This document shows positions 21,591 through 32,650 of a stretch of DNA of 64,000 nt, one piece after another. A model generated the notes under the pieces. It was not told where the DNA came from. It saw only the letters and a list, made by a program, of their open reading frames with translations, and did no database searches. Positions within the stretch are counted from its first letter, which is position 1. Each line of letters begins with the position of its first letter. The position numbers and the translations under genes were made by a program. Source of the stretch: Sphagnum compactum (taxonomy: Eukaryota; Bryophyta; Sphagnopsida; Sphagnales); NCBI GenBank assembly GCA_965153455.1, contig OZ234499.1, forward strand, positions 3,765,577-3,829,576. The letters are read 5' to 3'.

Positions 21591-21874
21591 ACCCTAAAGT
21601 TTAGTATCCTCCTCTCCAAGTTGGCAGAGCACCAACAAATGAGTTCACAGCAAGCCCAAACAGCTTGAATATATAGGTCTTGGGGGGAGGAAAAAAAACA
21701 GAAAGAAAGAAAGAAAGAAAAACCCTCACATAAGAATTTTTTTCCAACAATGATGGAGGCAGTGAGCTTGGTAGATAAAGAAAGCCCACAACATCAACCA
21801 ATCCTACTTCAAATGTAAAAGCCCCAAAACCTTTGAATATGTGAACCTTGGCCTTGGTTGTTGCCAAAACTCTG

Positions 21875-21890
21875 AACCCTAAACCCTAAA
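21875..21890. promoter_or_regulatory. Telo-box / interstitial telomere motif (CCCTAAA strand)
   Basis: Two plant telomere units occur side by side. AAACCCTAA telo-boxes are known in plant promoters, especially of translation and cell-cycle genes. No gene start is visible next to it. Confidence 0.5.
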
Positions 21891-22103
21891 TTGTTTCCTT
21901 GTCGTTGATCTGGGCTGTGTGTCCAGAAACCCGATTGAGTTGCAAATTGATCAAGTGAGTGATTGTCTAGATCTGGTACCAGGAACTTGAATCAGAACGC
22001 ATGCAACTGTGAGTGAAGACATCTTCATCTTTTTGATCAGCAGCTTCCTCGTAAATTTACAGTTGCAGACCTAAGTGTCGTCGAAGTGCATTTGAATGCA
22101 AGT

Positions 22104-22124
22104 GGTTTAGGGTTTAGGGTTTAG
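22104..22124. promoter_or_regulatory. Telo-box / interstitial telomere motif (TTTAGGG strand)
   Basis: Three consecutive TTTAGGG-type units lie inverted relative to the pair at 21875-21890, with about 213 bp between them. Confidence 0.5.
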
Positions 22125-24560
22125 ATTCACATTGGTTTATAACCTTGTAATACAATACGGATGCGTGGTAAAATGCCAAATTATTGAAAATTCCTGCATT
22201 TCATGATTTATTGGTTATTTTCATTATGATTAAATTATTTGGAAAACCAAATTTTATTAAATTATTGAGAAAATTGATGTATGAAATATGTATGGGAAGC
22301 TTGCAGAGTTCTGAATTTGAAATACAGTTACTTGAGTTTCCATGCTAATAATAATATGTGAAAAAGTTGTTATTGAACTTTCGAATCCAGGGCACCCTAA
22401 TTTGTGTGCAGGGATTTGCATCTGGTTGCTATTTTGACACTTACAGTGAGCAAGGATGCACAATCACAAAATTGCTTCTTATGTTTCCATTATTGCAGGG
22501 GTATTAAAGCTGTTTTGTAGCTTCTGAATTTTTCTTGTGATCTTTGCTCTCTTTTGAGCTGAATCACCCTCATTGTTGGGAGCAAAACCCAAGCAACTAG
22601 AACTCCAAACAAACACAATGTTCATGCTAGTCTACACTGAGGAAAAGATTCTAGTGCCTTCTCTCCTTGATGCATTTGATGATTTTTTCGCAAAAGTTTC
22701 AGTCCCCTTTTAATAATTGATTTGGGATCCCTTGATTAGTGAAGCTGAACCTATGCCATCCATCTCACTTCCAATGGAGAACTAAGCACCTCCAACAGAA
22801 TGTGGGTCACATTGTCAAGAGCTCCCAGAAGTTTCAGCTAATCCCTGCCAGAATTTTCTGAGGTCTAGCCAACCTTGAAAGGCTGACAATCTCTTCCATC
22901 CTCAGAATAAAAGGCAGAGCAGCATCACAGCATGGATAGGTTCCTCATGATCATTTCATCATAGGAAAGCTTCATCATCACTCATGGGTTGGGAGCCTAG
23001 TCACGAGGAACCATTGTGACTTCAAGAACAGACCTCTTCTAGTCAGTGGCTTGGCAATTCTGTGAAGATCTCTCTCTGCACAGAGCAACTCAATGGTCAG
23101 TCTAGTAAGATAAGTAGGCACAACAGCAGAAATGTGTTGCATTATTTCCCATGTAACTTGCTAAAAGGAGAAAAAGGTACTTGAAGACAGCAAAACATTT
23201 ACAAAGGCAGGAGGAACTCACTGATACAATTCAAGGACCTTTGGAAGGTTGTTAGTCCATATGCAATCTGCAATTTTTCCAACTTCCGAACTCTCGGAGA
23301 ATCTCAGTAATGGAATTATCAAGAAAAGATGAAACTCTGTGCATTTAGCAGTAAATAAGATTCAACGTGATGTGCAAAAACTTGCGGACAATTGTTTCAT
23401 CATCCTTTTGGATCTCCCCATGTCTCCCATTATTAAATCTAGAAGCATTAGAACCTTAGCAAATTTATAGCACCTAAAATCCAAGAAAATTTTCCATTCA
23501 AAATCACGAATCCAAAGAAAAATCACTCTCATTTTCAATATTGCTAGAAAAAAAAGTTAAGCAGATTGAAACCCAAATCCCTAATGCTGTGAGCAGCCAC
23601 AGTTGCTGCTTCTACACATCAGGAATTTTCTACTTGATCCAGCAACTATCAATCTTAGGTCCACGTATCTCTACAGTCTGAACACTTGCAACTGTTCCCA
23701 AGTCCTGCAAGTTATGACCATTTGAATGATCACAAAAACTATCATCCCTTAATCAGCCACCATGCTAATTCCACAGATGTAGAGTCAACAACACCAACTA
23801 CACCTCACGCCAAAACAACTCTTCTACAACAACATGATCAAAACATAAATATATGAGGAGATAGTATTTGACATCTCTTCAACTAAGAAGCTCCACAGAA
23901 GCTACCAGCAAAATAAAGCAGACTCTCCCACCTTACAACTTGATTCTTAGCTTTGCAAACGTCGACCATCTACCCTTCAACACAACTGTAACACATAACT
24001 GATTGATTCGACCAACATATTCAAGTTTCAAACCTTCATAACCCTAAACGACTGGAATGACCTTCACATGAATTAGATTCAACTCTTCTCTAGTACTCTT
24101 CTCTAGGGTCATCGGGGTTACAGGCTATAACATTGTCTTATGAGTAACTCATTGTGGTTAACATGGTTATTATTGAAATATGACTATTAAGGTGGCCTTT
24201 AATGCCACCACCAGCATAATCAAATCATAGTCAATTGACCTCAAGTATGATATGCTTTGACATCAAGTTGCCGTGAACTAACCTATCAATCTTCTGACAA
24301 CCCAACAGCCTCCACTGATTCACTCCAGTGGGCTGCACTCCATCTACCTGTTTATCACTTCCCATCCTTGGACAAATCCTGTACAAGCATTAGAGGAAAG
24401 CATGACCTGTAAATCCAAGTTCCTCTATACATCAATAGGAACAAATGTAATTGAAACCACTGCTCTAATTTTCTCTATTGACAACAAACATTCCTGGTAG
24501 ATTCAGCTAATCTAGCTTGACACATGACATAGATGAACCCAGAATGTGACGTGCAGTTAT

Positions 24561-27500
24561 TTAATTCCGAGCAGCTCTTTGCTGTTTCCGTAAGGCACGC
24601 TCAGCCTCAGCTGCCTCTTGGCGGCGGGCATGGGAGCTCAGAGTGTCCATGAGCAAAGGGGGTGCAAACATGGCAGTGCCATTGTGCTCGTCTGCATCAA
24701 TGCAGAAGGATAGCAGAATTGTATCAATTGCCATCTCCACCACCGCAAAGAAAATACCAGCAGTGATGTAGCCTACTCCCCAGCAAAACTGCACATTGTG
24801 CATACCAAGTCCAAACTCCAAACCCATCAGTTTCTTTCCAGTCAGTGCCTCGTGAAAGAATCAACACCTTCAAAAACAAGAATAAACACCTGTAAATTCA
24901 GAGTTGCATGCATATTGGGTGGGGGAGTAGAGGGCAGGACAGTTACTGACCAGGACAGGAAAAAGAGGTGAAGATACTTTGCTGTTGCCAGACTTATATT
25001 TATGGGTTTCCAGCATGAGGAAGGCAAACAATGCAGATGCCAAGCTGACACAGACTTTGCCAAGAAATAATATCAAGTCACCAATAATGTTGACAGCTGC
25101 CACTCTCAGGATATTGCTCACTATCAATGCTGATGCCTTCCCTGCAGCTCTGCAAAATCCCTTTCCTGAGGTGGCAATCTGCATGTGAGAAATAAGTGTG
25201 AGCTTGAGCCTTAAAAGCATACACTCACACTTTTAAGTATGACTAGGAAGCCCTAGAGTTCCTGGATGTTCAATATCTGTCTGAGTTCTCCCCCTTAGTG
25301 TGATCAAACCTTACACTCCCACAGCCCAAAACACAAGAGAATAAAAGGAGTACCACAATGTATGCATTTCGGTTGATGAATTTGATCGTCCACTCTATGC
25401 AACCCAAGCAGCATTGAGCACAGCAAAAGAGAATGGATAGACAACAGCCACCAGGCGCTGATTCCAACAGTTTTAGCCTCTTGCGAGTGAACTCCAATAT
25501 AAAGCGGATCATCTCAATGATGGCAACCAACAATGAGCCCAATGCCATTGACCCCAGACTGTACCGCACCACCCTCTTTGCTGATGACAACACAGGTGCC
25601 CACCCCAACTCCTGCACCCAATCCCTTTGCCATCCTTCAGTTCCAACCTTCCACATCCCAGAAAGTTCCACCCCAAAACTGTGATTCCAGTGCCAATTGC
25701 ACAGCAAAGAATGGGTATTCCAACTGTTTGGAAATTCAGACCAGGGAAATCTTAGATGTGGTACAAGAATCTTACTGTAGTTTCACCTCGGGCCCAGTAG
25801 TAGGCAGCAATGGCACCAGCAATGGTGGTGAGACAGCATGCAATAATGAACTGTGTTGTCCAGAACACACCAAAAATGTGGTATACAATAGCCCAAGCAA
25901 TGTTTTTACTATGGTGTAGTGAATAGCCACAGCAACTGTTATCACTGACGGCTTGCAATGTGAGATCATATGCAGCACAGCTATTGTTGCAATTATTCTG
26001 TGTCACTGACCCAGCGCTTGCAAGGTACAACAGTGCAGCCAGCCAGTATATGAGAAATGCAGCCACTACTAGAAAGGGAATGATTGGGTATATGATTAGA
26101 CTTGGAATTGCTCCAATTGCTTTTGCTGCAACCTGACATTTTTTGTAAAAATCCCCACTTCACAATTGTCAATACCTCCCCTTCACTTAGCATCATGTTT
26201 CAGATTCAATATTCCTGGTGACCATCAGATGAAGAAGAAATCAAATAGTGAAGTGTCTATTATGAATAAGGGCTGAGCTTGAGATAAGTCTTGGCAGAGA
26301 GTATAGCAGTTCATCCCATGTGAATAACCTTTGCCCCAAACCCCCCACAACTTACATCACACCAAGTAAATTGCTAGCTCTGAGTATTCCCTCATACGTT
26401 GACAGTTTGAATCAAGTAGGTGTACCTTGATGACTGCCACAGCAATTATCACCCGCTTGAGTAAAATGAGAGTGATAAGCACTACCACAATCAGCACTAT
26501 TGTCATAATAACAGCCACAATCTTCAGATTGTTTTGTTCCTGGAGACCCAAGTTCCATCTCAGTGAAAACTGATTTAACCTCTTTCCACATACTATTTCT
26601 ATTCAAAATCTTTCACATGCAGGATAAAGAGCAGCCCATCTGTGCAAAGAAAAACATGAATTAAAAGAGATCCACTGCTGTTATACTGTCCATTACATGC
26701 AAAAGGATCCAGCACTGATACAAGTCTGTTAATCACATGATCCCAGCATACAACAACATGATGAGATGCAAGGGTGTATTGGAAGATATCTCCAGACAAG
26801 GTGCTCCAACATAAAACTTTGAGATTCATCTATAAAAGGACTGGTACTCACAGTTGTGGAAGATGACAAGACATTGTTGGCACCAGAGCCAACTACAGCT
26901 GTGACTGCATCCTTGCCAATCCATCCAGCTGCTCAGATAACAACATCCCGTCATGGCATTAGATCTCTGTCCCAACAGACATGGGACCAGCAGTTGAATA
27001 CTGTTACAAACTTCGAAACAATAGACCTTGAATTCAATTAAACACCAAAAGGGTGGAGCGAACCATAAAGCTTTGGTCATACCTTTGATGTAGAAGAAGA
27101 GGGTGACCAAAAGTGTGAAAACGTTGAGGAGAATTATAGTAAGCCAGGTAATTACACCCACAAAGTAGCGGATTAAAACAAGCCATGTAACTGACAGCAG
27201 AAGAGGAGCTATACCCCCACACACCACTAAAACAGGCCACGCTCTTCCCAAGTCTGCTATGTACCTCTGCAGTCACACCATCTATTGTCAACAATGTATG
27301 CACTCATGCTAGAACAATATTAAGACATGGATTTGTTTGGAGGGCTTAATAAATGACAATTATGTGGTCATTTTGAGATGTTGAGATAGCGCAGACATTT
27401 GTTGTATCTAGACTTCCATGACACCTAAGGATGATTTGAAGGTGCAAATAGGAGTCCAGGATTAAGCGACCTTAACAACTGCTGAGGGCTCCGTTAGAGC

Positions 27501-28775
27501 TTTGTGAACGACTTGAACTATCACATCGCCTGAATTGATGCTCACTCCACCCATGGCAGTCCAAAGTTTTAGTGTCTCATTTGACGGTGATGCTTCTAGC
27601 TGGCAACTCCAAAAGACTGAATGCCAAGACATCAACAAGCAGCACAATCACATGGGTGATTATTATAGGTTAATCGGACTGTTGTTAGTGACACTTGATG
27701 AAACCTGTACTAGAACATGAAAAATGCAATTTATTCAACAGAAAGAGAAATGAGAAGAACCAGTTAGAGATGCCTTACAGTTTGTGCTCTGGAAAAGAAC
27801 TGGGTAGCAAGGACCTGTCAGATTCATGGAGGAGCTCTGTTGGGGAGTGGTTAAAAGATCATAATAGTCATAGTTCCGCCCAGCCCAATCATCCATGGTC
27901 AGATTGATTGGACCTTGAGGATAGTCACAGATCCAGGTTAAGTTAGTGTTGCTTGGACTTGGGCAGTCCTTAAGACAGATACTGCGGGCATCAGCAAGGT
28001 TGAATGGATCAGACAGCACACCACTCTTGTATACTTGATTTGGGTTTTGCCAATAGCGTACTTCAAAGGATTTCAGATTCACTGACGCCTTTTTGTCACC
28101 ACATGTGTTGCCTAAGTAGTCAAATCCATATACAAGTCTGTCATGACATTTGCACAATGTGTTTTCATCAGAGACATTTCCTGACAACCTTCTACAAACA
28201 TCACATACTGGCAGGGTGATGTAGAGATTGAATGGATTAGCTACTGCATTATGGGAGTTGTTCTAGATTGATTGTTCAAAAGTGTTGCAGATGAGTACTT
28301 AGAGATTGAAACTTTACAAAATTCACTGTAGAAAAAGGGTTGATGTGTACCTGCGGGGATCTCCCTTGTTGAATCCAAAGCTGGTCTCAATAATGAACCC
28401 AATTCCAAATGCCAGAAACAAAATGAGGAAGACAATGTCTCGGCATTTGCGATTCTGTTTGATGCGTGGTTTTTGTGCAGGAGGCCCTGCTTCCTGATCA
28501 ACAAATGCAGGATGGCCTGTCACATATGCTGCAGGAGGTCCTGCAGCATATGAAGGTGGTGCTGCTGATGGAAGTTGCTCTCTAGTGGATGATGGATATG
28601 GAGGTGCTGATGGAATCTCCCTGCCAGGTGCATATGCTGGTGGCCCCACATATGCAGCATTTGCAGGGCTTCGGGCCTGCACTGGACTACCTATCACAGG
28701 GCTCACAGGGCTTCCATAGATAGGAGTGCCAGACACAATTGCCCCAGTCGGACCCTGATTCTTCTGCTTCCTCAT
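24561..28775 (-). CDS. Choline transporter-like (CTL/SLC44 family) protein, 10 exons
   Basis: This is a multi-spanning membrane protein of the CTL family, whose plant members act in membrane trafficking and choline homeostasis. Minus-strand exons: 28775-28351, 28137-27779, 27616-27471, 27266-27083, 26928-26852, 26539-26426, 26132-25776, 25611-25354, 25178-24951, 24788-24561. All junctions are GT-AG, phases agree, and the sum is 2376 nt (791 aa). A Pro/Ala/Gly-rich cytosolic N-terminus (residues 1-105) precedes the first membrane segment (about 113-133, DIVFLILFLAFGIGFIIE). A Cys-rich, N-glycosylation-rich loop follows (WICDYPQGPINLT). Family hallmarks later include QNNCNN...CCGYSLHH, YYWARGE, SLGSMALGS, IEWTIKFINRNAY, VSSPLFPVL and FFAVVEMAIDTILLSFC. 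The start is the first Met upstream of the proline-rich segment. The gene appears intact. Confidence 0.93.
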
Positions 28776-30100
28776 CCCCCCTCAATTTACCACTCCAGCC
28801 TGAATAAATCTATCTATATTCAGGGAATTCAATGTGGATATTATCAGCTGTTTGTTGATCTATTTTCCAGATTCACAAAACCGGAATTTCACAACACGCA
28901 TCGAAGAAGTTGTGTTGATCCAAACATGTTTTTGCAGAATTGCGACGCACTTTGTCGATCTTGAACTATCGATCTAGTGCTCGAACCTCCTTCAGAATTT
29001 TCCCCAACTTGCTGATCTCTGGTTTGACAATCAGTAGCTTGAAAGATATTACAGGATAAGGTTCAGGTTGCTGCAGTTCAGACTGCGTGAAAGACTCAAC
29101 TACGAAGGGAGCCGAGAATGTGCAAAATTTCCTAAATCAGAATCCAGCATACTGGATTCATTCGTGTGTTCAAAACCGCTAGAATATAGATGCAAGAACA
29201 AGTTTGTTCTTCTTTCACGATCTGCAACAAGAAGAGAATTCCTTTCGCGGGAGAATATCTCTTACTAGCCAAGTTTCCTGCATAATGAATGTCTAGATTT
29301 GTTGGACCACGGCAGCTGCTCCAAAGCAGCACTTCAGATTACACGCAAAAGAAGAAATGGATTTGTCAGTTGCCTGTAGCACGTAGAGATCATAGCCCAG
29401 CCGTCCGTCTCCTTCTTCGAAAGGAAAAGCAAAACCTTCAGGTCTGTGCACAATGAGTGTTAAGGTCTCCGTTTTGCTCCGTCATCGCTGTGTAACAAAC
29501 ACACAGAAAAAATGCAACACGAGTACTTCACCTCTATTTCTTCAGGGAGAAAAGAACCAAACCGTGTGCACATGTACTTCTAGATATTACAATTATTGCT
29601 CAAGGACCAAAATGTACAGCCAGGAGGAAGAATCTGAAGAAAAAAAGTCCAATTGATTGAACAAGTCTTTTGTCCGTTCTACACAAGCAGCTGCACCTTC
29701 TTAACAAACGCAACAACAAAAAGGAAACAACAGATCTTGCACAGAACGCGCTAATGACATTTTCTTGCCTACGGATCGGAAAAGAAAGGCGGATACAACC
29801 TGGAAGATGGACCGAAGACGGACCGAACCTGGAAGAAGACCTTTCCCATTTTACATGTTATTCTTAATGGAAAAAGTCAAAAAAGAATTGAAAAAAATTG
29901 TATTAGCAGAATGCAAGGACTGCGAACTATCCATTCGAAAAATCGCAACCTTTTTTGAGAAATGAAAAATCAGGAAGAAGATTCAGAGAAGACGACGACG
30001 ACGACATCGGCGGGAGAAGCGGAAGAGTCGAAGAACAACGCGTTTTCGGAAAACCACAATTTATTCTCGTCTTCTTCAGGGCGTGCACGAAGGAGCGACT
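28776..30100. other. Upstream region of the CTL gene, no gene seen
   Basis: It should contain the 5' untranslated region and promoter of the minus-strand CTL gene. Open frames here are short and lysine- or serine-rich without motifs. A (GAC)n-like run lies at about 29993-30007. Confidence 0.45.
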
Positions 30101-30109
30101 CTTTGTTTT

Positions 30110-30680
30110 ACCCAATGGAAAAACGATTTGTTCACAGGTTCTGGATAATTTATATCCACCGGGCAACCTTCCTCGCCTTCTAGCAACAGTTCTCCGATTT
30201 TTAACCAGAGGTAAAAGGGTTTGTCCACAGGTTCTGGATGTTTATGTCCACCGAGTAATGTTCCTTGGCTTTCTTCCCGGCGTGGCCGCTGAATCGACTC
30301 CGTTTTTTACCCAGTGGGAAAAAAGGCTTTGTCCACAGGTACCGGACAATTATGTCTACCGGGTAACGTTGCTCGCCTCCTTGCCGCAGTGACTCCGCGG
30401 AAAATGCTTTGTCCACAGGTCCTGAGTAGTTATGTCCACCGGCTAACCGTCCTCGCCAACCTTCCCGTGACAATTCGGTCGTGCACGACGAAGTGACTCC
30501 GCGTTTTACCCAGCGGGAAAATTAATTGTCCATAGGTACTTGATCACTTACGTCCACCAGGTAATGTTCCGCGTCTTCTTCCAGGGGTGCACGTCGTAGC
30601 GACTCCAGTTTTTATCCAATGCTTAAAAAACGCTTTGTCCAGAGGGTATGTGTTATATCCACCGGGTAATGTGAAGTTTC
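30110..30680. repeat. GC-rich degenerate tandem array, about six units
   Basis: Anchors of the form ttgtccacaggt recur near 30133, 30225, 30334, 30414, 30531 and 30640, giving irregular units of about 80-117 bp. A full unit also has ttatgtccaccgggtaatgttcc, a CT-rich stretch, a gcgactccg-type segment and tttacccagtgggaaaa. Composition is clearly more GC-rich than the flanks. No conserved reading frame runs through the units. Confidence 0.75.
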
Positions 30681-32139
30681 CTGGTACCTAGTTAGATAAT
30701 CCTGAATGAGGTGGACCGTGGGAGGTTTTTCTTTGGCGTTTTGATTTTATTTTTTTTTAATTTAATTTTTAGAAATAACGGTTTTTAAGACATGATAAAA
30801 GGCAGAGAAGGGAAGGAAGGTGGGTTGGAAATTTTTTTGAGCAATAAAGATATCCAAAAAGTGACCCCCTTTTGGGCCCTTCTTTCATCCCTTGACCCCC
30901 CTCTTTCAGAACAAAATAAAGAACAAAAATAGATATATTATCTACAAATGCAAATATGTATGTGCTACATCCAAAAGTTTGTCATGAACTATTATTATTA
31001 TTATCTTAGGGGGAAAAAAGGAAAATTATACCTACCTATTGGCCACATCTAAGTTCATATGGGGAATTTTTAATAATTTGGAAAAGATAATCTTAGTATG
31101 AAAAAAAGCCTTTGTGTATTATATCTTCTTTGTATGAAGTACCCATCATAAAGGAAACATATATGAATTAATTTGACTTATTTTAGTATTTTTTTTCAAA
31201 AAGAAAATGTATCGTGCCATGTTATTTCTCCAATGTGCATAAGGTCATGAAATCGTTTAATTGAAAATTGAATGAAGTTTCATGTTCAACTTGTACATTT
31301 TCAACTTTGAATAAAAGGAACACAATAATGAAAATATTGAACAATGAATTTTTAAAATAAGCTTTTAAGATTTAATGGGCTAATTTTTGTTCCTTTGTTA
31401 ATCAACTTTCAACAAAAACACGACCTTAAACAAGTGAAATATCAACTTGACCATTCATAATTATCAAACAAATATGTGTTTGTGGCCTATTGATTCAAGT
31501 TTCCAAATTCCATGAATATTATGCATCCTTTTTTTCTTTTTCTTTTTCTTTTTTTTTTGTGGAAACCTTTGTGTGCATCTAAAATTAAAACAAATGGGTA
31601 TTCAAGAATTTGCTACAAATTGGAATAATTGATGAATAAGAATATGGAGGTGAAGAAATTGTCAATTTCAAGATTTTTAAATGGATTATATTAATACTTT
31701 TATTCAGTATCAAACTTACAATATTTGTACATGAGATTCAACAATACCTCAAAAAAAAAAAATTGCTTTGCTTGAAAGAAGGTTTAAAATTTTCACCAAC
31801 AAATATCCATAAAACCTTGAGCCACTACATGTGAAACTTTCTCATTAAAAGGGTTATTAAGTTATATATAAGAATCAATATTAACACCATGTTAATATGC
31901 AATCAATAAATCAATTTGAAAATCTTAATAAAATCTTGGGATGTTCATAAAAATAGCTCATAAAAATGAGCCATATGTTCCTTGGCTTCTAGCATAAAAA
32001 TACATAAATCTTAATCCCTTATGAATGATTTTTTTAATTTTTTTTTAAACACAAGTCATTATTCATCAAGAGTGAATAAAATCCATAATTGTCCACTTTT
32101 TTACTCATCATGAATATTTTAAAATTTTGGAAGGGTTTT

Positions 32140-32285
32140 CCCATCAGAGTTTTTTATTTTTATTTATTTATTTTATTTTATTGTTTTCAAATTTGTGAAG
32201 TAGGTGGGTTGGTGATCATGCACAAGAAGACTTAACCAAATTTGGCTAGAAGTCAAAAAGGGGAAGTAGAAAACTTTAGGATTCC
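32140..32285 (-). repeat. SINE-like repeat, copy A
   Basis: On the minus strand a body of about 90 bp contains tagccaaatttgg and ends in an A-rich tail of (A)nT words (plus-strand 32150-32185). The body matches copies at 32561-32650 and 59930-60065. CCAAATTTGG lies at 32236-32245. Confidence 0.55.
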
Positions 32286-32536
32286 TTCTATAATTCAATG
32301 ACTTTGGTTGAAACTATTCTTTAAATATAGCAACTTTAGTTATTTTTCCTCATAACCTTAGGACTTGAGCCCATATTTTCCAAAAATAACTCTTTGTACC
32401 TTTCACACCTTCCTTTTTTTTTTTTCCTCGCAAGCACCCTCCCTCCCCCACCCCCCCATCCCAAAAAAAACACACTATTTCCCATTATGAACTTATTTAA
32501 ATCTCAAAAAAATTAACTCTTATACTAAGGAGGTGG

Positions 32537-32650
32537 TTTTTTTTTTTTTTTTTTTTTTTTCAATTTCATAAGGTAGGTGGACTGGCAACCCTCCACAAGA
32601 GGGATTAGCCAAATTTGGCTATAGGTCACAGAGAAAAGTGAAAAAACATT
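32537..32650 (-). repeat. SINE-like repeat, copy B, with pure 24-nt poly(A) tail
   Basis: The minus-strand body carries the 16-bp palindrome TAGCCAAATTTGGCTA (CCAAATTTGG at 32609-32618), then cttgtggagggttgccagtcc and cacctacc...atgaaattg. It ends in 24 consecutive A residues (T-run 32537-32560 on the plus strand). Body plus homopolymer tail suggests retroposition. No duplicated target site was clear. Confidence 0.55.

Larger units (their letters stand above)
21591..24560. other. Noncoding region downstream of the CTL gene, with telo-boxes
   Basis: No gene was recognised. Telomere-like motifs occur at 21875-21890 (CCCTAAACCCTAAA) and, in the opposite orientation, at 22104-22124 (three TTTAGGG-type units). 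From 22.5 to 24.5 kb the sequence is less AT-rich than its surroundings but has no frame above about 60 codons. Part of it should be the 3' untranslated region of the CTL gene. Confidence 0.5.

Noticed and set aside
29955-30392. A 145-codon plus-strand frame covering part of the GC-rich array
   Set aside because: It is translation of the degenerate tandem repeat; frame and residues are not conserved between units.
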